Below, in pieces: positions 6,650 to 12,831 of a stretch of 12,831 nt of DNA. The notes beneath the pieces are model-generated. The model made no database searches, had not been told where the DNA came from, and saw only the letters and a list, made by a program, of their open reading frames with translations. The position numbers and the translations under genes are program-made. Numbering within the stretch: the stretch's first letter is position 1; each line of letters starts with the position of its first letter. The stretch covers positions 1-12,831 of the forward strand of contig URHH01000067.1 in NCBI GenBank assembly GCA_900547615.1, written 5' to 3'. The stretch is from an uncultured Blautia sp. (lineage in GTDB: Bacteria; Bacillota; Clostridia; Lachnospirales; Lachnospiraceae).

Positions 6650-8017
6650 TCAACTCCACAGACGGTCATGGGAATAATCATGGTTCCATTCGTCCGTTGG
6701 AAGCCAGATTCCCGGATAATCCGGATGAATGTGTTCCAGCACAACCTCATCCACGATCTCATCAATACCAAGACCTGGTTTATCCGGAACTGTAATATAA
6801 CCGTTCTGTACCAGTGGTTTCGGAAGTCCGGTTACCAGATCATCCCACCACGGAACATCTACAGAATGGAATTCCTGTGCAAGGAAGTTCTCGGTAGCTG
6901 CAATACTGTGAACAGCAGCCATACAAGCGATTGGGCTCTCAGCCATATGAACAGCCATTGCAACACCATATTCCTGTGCAAGGTCACCTATTTTCTTATT
7001 CTCAAGGATTCCACCGGAAGTAAGGATATCCGGATGGATCACAGATACACCGCCTTTTTCCAGAAGAGGTCTGAAGTTTTCTTTCAGATAAATATCCTCG
7101 CCTGTACAGATTGGTACTGCACAGGAATTTCTCAGGCGTACATACTGGTCTGTCAGCTGCCACGGAATCAGATCCTCCATCCATGCGATGTTATATTTTT
7201 CAATTCTTCTTGCCAGCTTGATGCAAGATTCCACACCAATATGTCCAAAATGGTCAATTGCAAGTGGAATATCATATCCGATAATGCTCCTTACATCTTT
7301 TACATACTGCTCCAGGATATCAAAGCCATGCTCTGTTACCTGAATGCCTGTAAATGGATGTGGAATATTGTTCACATCATAGTGACGGTTGCGAAGATAT
7401 GTTTCTTTCTCATCTAAATTTCTTGGAATTGCATCATATGCAGTTGCTGCTTTCAGTTCCTGAACAAATCCAAGAGGTGCGCACAGTGCGCCTGGTTCAT
7501 CGTATAAAAGGTCAATGCCAAGATCCATTTTCAGGAAAGTAAAGCCTTTTTCCATTCTTGCCTTTAATGCCTTTCCCATATCGATTCCGGTATGCTTTCC
7601 TTCTACATCTGTGTCACAGTAAATACGGATCTTGTCTCTGAATTTTCCTCCAAGCATCTGATAAATCGGAACACCATAAGCCTTTCCTGCAAGGTCCCAA
7701 AGTGCGATTTCTACACCGCAGACACCGCCGCCCTGTCTTGCATGGCCTCCAAACTGTTTGATTCTTCTGAATAATTTATCAATATTGCAGGGATTTTCCC
7801 CGATCAGTCTGCTCTTTAATGCTAAAATAAATTTTCGGTCTGCTCCGTCACGAACTTCGCCGTAACCTACAAGACCCTGATTGGTATAAATTTTTACCAA
7901 AGTGCAGTGCATTGGTGCGCCTACAATATCTGCAACACGCAGATCTGTGATTCTCAAATCGGAAGGTCTTGAATTGGTATTCACATTCTGTAAAATTTCC
8001 TCATAAGCTTTGTCCAT
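6650..8017 (-). CDS. Enolase-superfamily sugar-acid dehydratase (mandelate racemase-like)
   Basis: A 455-residue Mg-dependent enzyme expected to dehydrate an aldonic or related sugar acid to a 2-keto-3-deoxy acid. The metal ligands are D255 (AIDHFGH), E281 (WMED) and E307 (CTGED), spaced 26 and 26 as in mandelate racemase. The Asp-His dyad is D330 (HPD) and H357 (AVHMAES), again at racemase spacing. The second barrel strand has K163-M-D165 in place of K-x-K. Between it and D255 there are about 90 residues instead of about 31, so roughly 60 residues are inserted. GAGGG six bases before the ATG supports the start. The kdgK and kdgA genes downstream point to gluconate, mannonate, galactonate or a similar acid. 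The residues do not identify which, so no symbol is given. Confidence 0.87.
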   Translation of the reverse strand: MDKAYEEILQNVNTNSRPSDLRITDLRVADIVGAPMHCTLVKIYTNQGLVGYGEVRDGADRKFILALKSRLIGENPCNIDKLFRRIKQFGGHARQGGGVCGVEIALWDLAGKAYGVPIYQMLGGKFRDKIRIYCDTDVEGKHTGIDMGKALKARMEKGFTFLKMDLGIDLLYDEPGALCAPLGFVQELKAATAYDAIPRNLDEKETYLRNRHYDVNNIPHPFTGIQVTEHGFDILEQYVKDVRSIIGYDIPLAIDHFGHIGVESCIKLARRIEKYNIAWMEDLIPWQLTDQYVRLRNSCAVPICTGEDIYLKENFRPLLEKGGVSVIHPDILTSGGILENKKIGDLAQEYGVAMAVHMAESPIACMAAVHSIAATENFLAQEFHSVDVPWWDDLVTGLPKPLVQNGYITVPDKPGLGIDEIVDEVVLEHIHPDYPGIWLPTDEWNHDYSHDRLWS

Positions 8018-8122
8018 TTGTTTTCCCTCTTTTCTTGATTATTTTTGCTATGAAATTCCCTGAGGCCATCTGCAGACCGGCCATGCCGGCATGACAGGAT
8101 CCATGGATGCCCCTGCGGCGAA
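8018..8122 (-). other. Palindrome-rich intercistronic spacer with an 18-codon frame
   Basis: The gap between the MalG-type permease and the dehydratase is clearly richer in G and C than the genes around it over about 8056-8120. It holds overlapping palindromes (CATGCCGGCATG at 8082-8093; ATCCATGGAT at 8099-8108). On the minus strand a frame at 8048-8104 encodes MDPVMPAWPVCRWPQGIS after AGGGG with five-base spacing. It could be a leader peptide, a small inserted repeat, or chance. The real ribosome binding site of the dehydratase (GAGGG) lies at the left end of the spacer. Confidence 0.35.
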
Positions 8123-8962
8123 TTATTTCACGCTTCCATCTGATTTTCCTGAGATCAGCTGCGCCTGTGCTACAATATAAATGATCGTAACCGGCAGAGA
8201 TGTGAGTACTGATGCTGCCATGATTCTTCCCCAGATTGCCGAATCCGCATATTTGAAACTGGAAATGGCAACTACAGCAGTCTGCTGTACGGGACTTGTG
8301 GTCATGATCATGGCGTATAAGTATTCGTTCCAGGACATTGTAAATGCAAAGGTTGCAACAACTGCGATACCGGGAAGTGCGATTGGTGTGATGATGTATC
8401 TTAAGGATTTCATTCTGGTACAGCCATCAATCAGCGCAGCTTCCTCAAGTGCATAAGGAATGGCCTTAAAATAGCTCATCAACATATAGCAGCAGTACGG
8501 CACAACAGTGGTTGGATAAATGATCAGCAATGCCCATTTGTTGTCATAGAATCCAAGTTTACTTACAAATACATACATCGGTACGAAAAGCACTGCAGTA
8601 GGTATTAAGTAAGAAAAGATAATGCTTGTTTTAAAAAATCTTCTTCCCGGATATTTCAGTCTTGTCATAGCATAAGAGCCAAGAATACTGATCAGCAGAC
8701 AACAGACAGTTGTCAAAAAGGCGATCATAAGACTGTTTAAAAGAGCCCGGGGAAATTCTGTTTTGGTAAAAAGGTCTACATAGTTTTCAAAGGTGTAATG
8801 TTTTGCAATCAGTGACGGACGTGCCACATACATTTCACTGTTTACTGTTATGGAAGATTTAATCATCCAGTATACCGGAAAAATAGTCCACACAAGTGCA
8901 ATTATCAGGAATATGTATGTCGTTGCCGAAGCAGCAATTCTTTTATGTCTTTTCATTACCAT
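8123..8962 (-). CDS. Carbohydrate ABC transporter permease, MalG type
   Basis: A 279-residue integral membrane protein, the second permease subunit of a CUT1 sugar importer. It has six predicted hydrophobic segments, beginning with TYIFLIIALVWTIFPVYWMI at about 15-34. The cytoplasmic EAA loop that docks on the ATPase reads EEAALIDGCTRMKSLRYIIT at about 173-192. The fit in length and ending (AQLISGKSDGSVK, compare the usual LVxGLTxGAVK) is typical of MalG. AGGAGG ten bases before the ATG at 8962 supports this start rather than the ATG two codons later. It follows the MalF-type gene by 14 bases. No ATPase gene is nearby, so a shared MsmX-type ATPase must drive transport. Confidence 0.93.
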   Translation of the reverse strand: MVMKRHKRIAASATTYIFLIIALVWTIFPVYWMIKSSITVNSEMYVARPSLIAKHYTFENYVDLFTKTEFPRALLNSLMIAFLTTVCCLLISILGSYAMTRLKYPGRRFFKTSIIFSYLIPTAVLFVPMYVFVSKLGFYDNKWALLIIYPTTVVPYCCYMLMSYFKAIPYALEEAALIDGCTRMKSLRYIITPIALPGIAVVATFAFTMSWNEYLYAMIMTTSPVQQTAVVAISSFKYADSAIWGRIMAASVLTSLPVTIIYIVAQAQLISGKSDGSVK

Positions 8963-8976
8963 GATAATCTTCCCTC

Positions 8977-9912
8977 CTATTCTTCCTCTTTATTGGCTTT
9001 TGCGTAGATAAATATCAAGATCAGCAATAACGGAATAACAGAAATCGCTACAGATACAGCTCTTGCAAAGTTATTCTGAATAAAAGCCATATCATAGGTA
9101 TAGGTTGCGATTGTACTGGAAGCATATAACGGGCCGCCTCCTGTGATCAGATATACGTTTTCAAAGTCATTAAATGTCCAGATTGTAGATAACAATGTGG
9201 TAATTCCGATTACACTTGAAATAGACGGAAGTGTGATATACCAGAACTGTTTAAATGCTCCTGCGCCATCTACATAAGCAGCTTCATACTGCTGTTTTTC
9301 CAGTGTCTGTAAAGCTCCCAGGATACTGAACATAAAGAAAGGAATTCCTCTCCATATATTTACGATCATCGTTGTAAGCAATGTAAGATTCGGGTCACTG
9401 AGCCACGGAATTCCAATCTTCGTAACCCCTAAAGAGATCAGAAGGCTGTTGATAATTCCATAAGTACTGTCATACATCCAGCGCCAGGTTGTTGCAGCTA
9501 CCATTCCGGGAATCGCCCACGGAATCAAAAGTACTGTACGGAAAAAGGACTTTCCCTTAAAACTTCTGTTAAGTAGTACCGCCCATAAAAGTCCCAGTGC
9601 AAGCTTTGCAGCAATACAGCCCACTGTATAAACGAGCGTGTTCTTCAGAGATTTCCAATAAATAGGATCATGGAACAGTTTGATATAGTTTTCTAATCCA
9701 ACAAATTCCTCCGGTTTTCCTACCACCTTATTGGTAAATGACAGATAAAGTGCACGGCAGAACGGATAACCCATTATTCCAAATACTACAAGGATGATCG
9801 GAATCATCAATATCAGTCCCAGTCTTCTGTCTTTCTTTGCCTGTGATTCATATTTTCTTTTCACATTAGCCATTGACAATTTTCTCTTCCTTTCTAGCAG
9901 AGGCTGTTCCAT
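8977..9912 (-). CDS. Carbohydrate ABC transporter permease, MalF type
   Basis: The first permease subunit of a CUT1-family sugar importer, with hydrophobic segments starting at LGLILMIPIILVVFGIMGYP. The EAA loop, YEAAYVDGAGAFKQFWYITL, lies about 90 residues from the C-terminus, and the protein ends IFIYAKANKEEE. Several starts are possible. The most upstream ATG (9939) lacks a well-spaced ribosome binding site, while the ATG at 9912 has AGGAG nine bases before it, giving 311 residues. An ATG at 9873 (298 residues) gives the usual short N-terminus but has a poorer site. The ATG at 9912 sits in a perfect 20-base inverted repeat, which may tune initiation relative to the binding protein made just upstream. 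Confidence 0.9.
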   Translation of the reverse strand: MEQPLLERKRKLSMANVKRKYESQAKKDRRLGLILMIPIILVVFGIMGYPFCRALYLSFTNKVVGKPEEFVGLENYIKLFHDPIYWKSLKNTLVYTVGCIAAKLALGLLWAVLLNRSFKGKSFFRTVLLIPWAIPGMVAATTWRWMYDSTYGIINSLLISLGVTKIGIPWLSDPNLTLLTTMIVNIWRGIPFFMFSILGALQTLEKQQYEAAYVDGAGAFKQFWYITLPSISSVIGITTLLSTIWTFNDFENVYLITGGGPLYASSTIATYTYDMAFIQNNFARAVSVAISVIPLLLILIFIYAKANKEEE

Positions 9913-9922
9913 TTGGAACAGC
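9903..9922 (-). promoter_or_regulatory. Hairpin covering the likely start codon of the MalF-type permease
   Basis: GCTGTTCCA (9903-9911) and TGGAACAGC (9914-9922) form a perfect stem around two bases. On the minus strand the ATG at 9912 lies at the tip and AGGAG partly in the stem. It could lower permease translation relative to the binding protein or protect the upstream message. Confidence 0.45.
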
Positions 9923-9965
9923 TCCTGCATTTTACTCATTTAAAATGGATTGATCTTTCCAAAAA

Positions 9966-11252
9966 TCATTCACCGTAAAGTTCAATCAGAGACTGCTCCA
10001 GAGAGTCAAGAGCTTCCTGAGGATCTACACCATTAACAACGATCTGCTGCATAGCCTTTACGCAAGCCTGGTTTGCAAAGCTTGTTGCTGCCTCACCGGT
10101 TGTAGGTGCCGGATAAGTGGTAAGTACTAAGTTTTCGGAGTTCTTTAACCAGCCAATGTGGTCTTCTGCATTCCAGAAATCTGTATCATCATATCCATTG
10201 ACAACTGGCTGCCACATAGCGCCCATAGCCTCAACCATCTGATTATAGTAATCTGTATCGCTGAAATAATAAGAAACGAACTCTTTTGCTACATCTGTGT
10301 TTGCTCCGGTCTCAAAGATACCAAATACATTTGCTCCACCTAATGTATAGGAAGTGTCATCAGCAGATACTGCTGGGTACTGGATAATCTGAGTGTTTGC
10401 CAGAAGGTCTGGATTCTCCTGCTCCATAGAAGAAATAATGGAACCGGAATTACATACCATACCTACTGTACCAGCCATCCATGCAGAGTTGTTTGCACTG
10501 TCATCCCATGTAGTTGCATCTGGTGGGCAAAGTCCTTCTTCATATAAGGATGCGATATATTCCATTGCTGCAAGAGTCTCAGGGCTGTTTACCACAACCT
10601 TTCCGTTCTCATCAACAAGTCTTCCGCCAAAATCAAGGATTACGGTTCTTACGAAGGACTCAGCATCTCCGCCGCCGCTTGCTCCAAGAGGAAGTCCTAA
10701 TGCATAGAAGCCGTTTTCCGGATCATTGATCTTTTTGGCATCCTCTTTCAGTTCTTCCCATGTAGTCGGCATATCCAGGCCTTTTTCTTCCCATTTATCT
10801 TTTCTGATGTACATACCTGGTGCTGTAAAGGAAAGTGGAACAAGGTAATTCTTGTCGTTAAAGGTTGCATATCTAAGTGCATTTTCTTTGAAGTCGATAT
10901 TTTCCAGAACATCATCTACTTCTGCCAGCTGATCGCTGTTAATATATTCTGCAACTAATGTGTTATCGCCCATGATCAGGTCAGGCTGATTACCGGACTC
11001 AATAGCTGCTGCAAGTTTCTGCTTGATATCTCCTGAAGGAACGATTACATATTCTACTTCCACACCATTTGCTTTGGCGAATTCATCCAGTTTTGCTTTC
11101 ATCATTTCGTTGTATGCTGCTACATACTCAGATTTGTCCCAAAATACCAGTTTTTTGTCAGCAGCCTTTACCTCTGCCGGTGCTGATACGACAAAAGATC
11201 CGCTTAACATTGTCATTCCCAATACTGCTGCTAACGCCTTCTTAGTTTTCAT
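9966..11252 (-). CDS. ABC transporter sugar-binding protein without a lipobox cysteine
   Basis: A 428-residue extracellular solute-binding protein of the CUT1 (family 1) type, delivering the sugar to the two permeases encoded downstream. A signal peptide covers residues 1-30: KTKK, a hydrophobic core, and a signal peptidase I site VKA before ADKK. The mature part has family landmarks such as PDLIMGD, LVPLSFTAPGMYIRKDKWEEKG, MPTTWEEL and GTVGMVCNSGS. In Gram-positive bacteria such proteins are normally lipoproteins. Here residues 16-19 read LSGS where LSGC would be the lipobox, with TCT in place of TGT at codon 19 (11196-11198). The protein may therefore be secreted rather than lipid-anchored. 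AAAGGAG nine bases before the ATG supports the start. The gene follows lacI by 15 bases. Confidence 0.93.
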   Translation of the reverse strand: MKTKKALAAVLGMTMLSGSFVVSAPAEVKAADKKLVFWDKSEYVAAYNEMMKAKLDEFAKANGVEVEYVIVPSGDIKQKLAAAIESGNQPDLIMGDNTLVAEYINSDQLAEVDDVLENIDFKENALRYATFNDKNYLVPLSFTAPGMYIRKDKWEEKGLDMPTTWEELKEDAKKINDPENGFYALGLPLGASGGGDAESFVRTVILDFGGRLVDENGKVVVNSPETLAAMEYIASLYEEGLCPPDATTWDDSANNSAWMAGTVGMVCNSGSIISSMEQENPDLLANTQIIQYPAVSADDTSYTLGGANVFGIFETGANTDVAKEFVSYYFSDTDYYNQMVEAMGAMWQPVVNGYDDTDFWNAEDHIGWLKNSENLVLTTYPAPTTGEAATSFANQACVKAMQQIVVNGVDPQEALDSLEQSLIELYGE

Positions 11253-11267
11253 AGTGTTTTTCTCCTT

Positions 11268-12338
11268 TCAGTTTACGGTTTTTGCTTTTACCCCTGTTGT
11301 TTTTCCAATCTTAAGCTCTATCGGCTCCAGACAGGATTCAAATTTTTCTTCCGGCTGTTCAATCAGACCGATCAGTTTTTGTAATGCAACTTCAGAAACC
11401 TTATCTGCTATAGAAGGAACCCGGGTGTACTCCATGTTCTGGAATGTCACATACTCTGAATAATAGTTTTCATAGTATTCCAGCGTGATCAGGGAAAGAT
11501 CATCAGGGATATACAGATTGTTGGCTCTCACCGCCCTTTTCAGATATCTGGTAAGATTTGCCGGAATGATAAATGCACTGGGACGTTCTTTTTTCTGAAG
11601 CATCTCGTTAAATACCCTTTCTGCATTTTCTGCAATCTCACCGCAAGAAAAGCTGTAGTAATAGTCCTCTCTGTAAGGGATCCCATGCTGTTCCATAGCC
11701 TCTTTATAGGCTGGGAAACGGCTTTCCTCTACTACACTAACCTTATTCTCTGTCAACATGGCGATTTTCTCATGTCCCAGCTGAACCAAATAATCCACGG
11801 CTTCTTTTACTGCCTGAGCATGATCCGTTGCCACATAATTGTAATCATCGTAACCTTTGATTTTTCCCACACATACATATGGGATTTTATTCTTCTCGAA
11901 TTCCTTGAAATATCGATCCTTAGGTGTCAGGGAAAATATCAGGAAGCCATCCACCAGTGATTTTCCCAAACCCAGAAGATATTCCATCTGCTCATCTCCC
12001 AGCTTTTTGCTGTTCTGTGCATAAATTAAAACCGAATAGCCTTGCTTTTCAGCCGCTTTTCCAACAGAATCAAATACCTGTGGAAAATACATTGTGTCAA
12101 ACACATTTGCCAGATTTCCTGGAATAATCAAACCTACTGTTTTACTTTTCTCCTTGGCCGACAACCTGCGCGCACTGATACTTGGAATGTACCCCAAAGC
12201 ATCGATTGCCTCTCGGATCTTATCGTTCGTTTCCTCTTTCATCCTGTCATATCGCTTATTCAAGTAATTTGAAATTGTTGCCTTCGATACTCCAGCCCTC
12301 TTTGCCACCTCTGCTATTGTTACTTTTTTATCTGCCAT
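11268..12338 (-). CDS. LacI-family transcriptional regulator of the sugar-acid operon
   Basis: A 356-residue repressor-type regulator. The N-terminal helix-turn-helix spans about 6-27 (VTIAEVAKRAGVSKATISNY). The hinge region PSISARRLSAKEK follows at about 52-64, then a periplasmic-binding-protein-like effector domain starting KTVGLIIPGN. The usual SRVLN of the recognition helix is SNYLN here. The ATG at 12338 is chosen because GGAGG lies five bases upstream; a GTG at 12350 would place that site inside the gene. It is the first gene after two promoters carrying four CG-centred operator-like sites, so autoregulation together with the catabolic genes is likely. The inducer is unknown and may be the transported sugar acid or a pathway intermediate. 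Confidence 0.93.
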   Translation of the reverse strand: MADKKVTIAEVAKRAGVSKATISNYLNKRYDRMKEETNDKIREAIDALGYIPSISARRLSAKEKSKTVGLIIPGNLANVFDTMYFPQVFDSVGKAAEKQGYSVLIYAQNSKKLGDEQMEYLLGLGKSLVDGFLIFSLTPKDRYFKEFEKNKIPYVCVGKIKGYDDYNYVATDHAQAVKEAVDYLVQLGHEKIAMLTENKVSVVEESRFPAYKEAMEQHGIPYREDYYYSFSCGEIAENAERVFNEMLQKKERPSAFIIPANLTRYLKRAVRANNLYIPDDLSLITLEYYENYYSEYVTFQNMEYTRVPSIADKVSEVALQKLIGLIEQPEEKFESCLEPIELKIGKTTGVKAKTVN

Positions 12339-12398
12339 AAGCCCCTCCACTCAACTCTTACCGTCAGAAACCAAACTTTTTGTTTCTAACTTAATGCC

Positions 12399-12427
12399 AG
12401 TATATCCTATTTTGTTCAATTAGTGAA
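12399..12427 (-). promoter_or_regulatory. Second sigma-A promoter (P2) upstream of lacI
   Basis: On the minus strand TTCACT (12422-12427) is followed after 17 bases by TATACT (12399-12404). Four of six and five of six positions match consensus. The -35 box lies inside operator 1, so repressor binding would block it directly. The predicted transcript starts about 55 bases before the lacI ATG. Confidence 0.5.
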
Positions 12428-12437
12428 GCGGTTTACT
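12422..12437. promoter_or_regulatory. LacI-type operator 1
   Basis: AGTGAAGCGGTTTACT is an imperfect palindrome centred on CG and differs at one position from operator 4. It overlaps the -35 box of P2. Confidence 0.7.
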
Positions 12438-12487
12438 AAACAAATAAAAAAAATTAACTAATCTTTTTTTTCTCAATATCAGATTTT

Positions 12488-12529
12488 GGTAAATCGGTTT
12501 AGTGGAACGATTTAGTAAAGCGGTTTACT
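12488..12529. promoter_or_regulatory. Array of three overlapping LacI-type operators (2, 3, 4)
   Basis: Three CG-centred 16-base motifs sit at an exact 13-base pitch, each sharing three bases with the next: GGTAAATCGGTTTAGT (12488-12503), AGTGGAACGATTTAGT (12501-12516) and AGTAAAGCGGTTTACT (12514-12529). With operator 1 the consensus is AGTRAANCGGTTTAST. The array starts about ten bases downstream of the predicted P1 start, where a bound LacI-family protein would block initiation or elongation. The family usually binds CG-centred palindromes. That the lacI encoded here is the binder is inferred from proximity. Confidence 0.72.
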
Positions 12530-12545
12530 TATGAAATCTGAATTT

Positions 12546-12574
12546 ATTATACTTTTGATTATCGGATTTGTCAA
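12546..12574 (-). promoter_or_regulatory. Consensus sigma-A promoter (P1) of the operon
   Basis: On the minus strand TTGACA (12569-12574), a 17-base spacer and TATAAT (12546-12551) match the consensus perfectly. The predicted start is near 12539, just upstream of the operator array. So strong a promoter fits one that is held off by a repressor. Confidence 0.85.
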
Positions 12575-12660
12575 TAGCCTTTCTCATTTTTTATTTTTTT
12601 TGTGCAAAATACATATTTTAAATTTGAAAATTTTGTGAACTTTATTTTTTCAAGTGAAGT

Positions 12661-12681
12661 AAAAAAGTGTCTTCGACACTT
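12661..12681 (-). terminator. Minus-strand terminator of a gene beyond the window
   Basis: AAGTGTC (12665-12671) and GACACTT (12675-12681) enclose three bases, and the minus strand continues with a run of T residues (12661-12666). It would stop transcripts entering from the right before they reach P1. Confidence 0.6.
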
Positions 12682-12686
12682 CAACC

Positions 12687-12726
12687 CCCTATCCCCCATT
12701 CATGGGGGAATTAGGGCTTTCTTTTT
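12687..12726 (+). terminator. Plus-strand terminator-like hairpin
   Basis: CCCTA-T-CCCCCAT (12687-12699) pairs with ATGGGGG-AAT-TAGG G (12702-12716), followed on the plus strand by TTTCTTTTT. No plus-strand gene is seen to its left, so with its neighbour it may act as a bidirectional insulator. Confidence 0.5.
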
Positions 12727-12831
12727 GTGTCGTTTTCCTGCATAATCATAATAGAATTATGAATATTTTACAAAGAAGGTAAGCACGCAAAGCATCTTTT
12801 GGTGTACCTTTTGACAAATGTCTGGAAAGGC
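12727..12831. other. Right edge of the window, no callable gene
   Basis: This stretch belongs to the AT-rich, gene-free region from 12575 to 12831. Short open frames touch the right end on both strands. The minus-strand frame ending at 12746 (with RHLSKGTPKDALRAYL) would fit a gene stopping ahead of the terminator at 12661-12681. A plus-strand frame contains VYLLTNVWKG. Both are too short to assign. Confidence 0.3.

Noticed and set aside
6587..7417. Long plus-strand open frame of 276 codons
   Set aside because: It is antisense to the dehydratase gene, lacks a ribosome binding site and shows no recognisable motif; the minus-strand frame has a complete active site.
11023..11463. Plus-strand frame across the end of lacI and the start of the binding-protein gene
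   Set aside because: Spans two well-supported minus-strand genes and their ribosome binding site, and has no start signal of its own.
12422..12529. Catabolite-repression (cre/CcpA) sites
   Set aside because: The CG-centred motifs lack the TG and CA flanks of the cre consensus at the proper positions; a dedicated LacI-type operator fits better.
12776..12810. GGTAAGCACGCAAAGC, reminiscent of part of a c-di-GMP riboswitch
   Set aside because: Only a short piece matches; the second conserved stem and the tetraloop/receptor parts are not found, and no gene follows inside the window.
12799..12831. Plus-strand VYLLTNVWKG, similar to the first motif of GIY-YIG nucleases
   Set aside because: Ten residues at the window edge with no start codon at proper spacing from a ribosome binding site; chance cannot be excluded.
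1..12831. CRISPR arrays, tRNA or rRNA genes, complete insertion sequences
   Set aside because: No regularly spaced direct repeats, no tRNA-like cloverleaf or rRNA sequence, and no transposase or integrase frame was recognised.

Overview
The window looks like a chromosomal segment of a Gram-positive anaerobe of the Clostridia, most likely a Lachnospiraceae member of the Blautia/Dorea type. The evidence is moderately AT-rich DNA, strong GGAGG-type ribosome binding sites, a sigma-A promoter with perfect consensus, an ABC sugar transporter without its own ATPase, and zinc-ribbon/glycan-binding membrane proteins of a kind common in that group. The genus is an inference. All real genes lie on the minus strand, so transcription runs from high to low coordinates.

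Right part (12574 down to about 3985): one apparent sugar-acid catabolic operon. A consensus promoter (12546-12574) is followed by three overlapping LacI-type operators (12488-12529). A second, weaker promoter (12399-12427) has a fourth operator over its -35 box. Then come a LacI-family regulator, a solute-binding protein, two MalF/MalG-type permeases, an enolase-superfamily dehydratase, an RraA-family protein, KDPG aldolase (kdgA) and 2-keto-3-deoxygluconate kinase (kdgK). A rho-independent terminator ends the operon (3985-4031). The logic is import of a sugar acid or its precursor, dehydration to a 2-keto-3-deoxy acid, phosphorylation by KdgK and cleavage by KdgA to pyruvate plus glyceraldehyde 3-phosphate. 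The RraA-like protein is the step without an obvious role.

Middle (about 3870-3990): a long near-perfect inverted repeat and a second terminator hairpin. The hairpin runs directly into a TPR reading frame that has lost its 5' end, which marks a rearrangement junction.

Left part (3870 down to 348): remains of an envelope-related gene set. It holds the truncated TPR protein, a 46-codon membrane peptide, two related single-pass membrane proteins with a C-terminal discoidin/NADase-type glycan-binding domain (one with an N-terminal zinc ribbon), and a membrane-anchored M15-family peptidase. Spacing is tight, so they are probably cotranscribed.

Left edge (1-347): a start-less reading frame resembling the C-terminus of prophage or ICE large polyvalent proteins, and a plus-strand promoter-like sequence. 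Right edge (12575-12831): AT-rich DNA, two back-to-back terminator hairpins and no gene that can be called.
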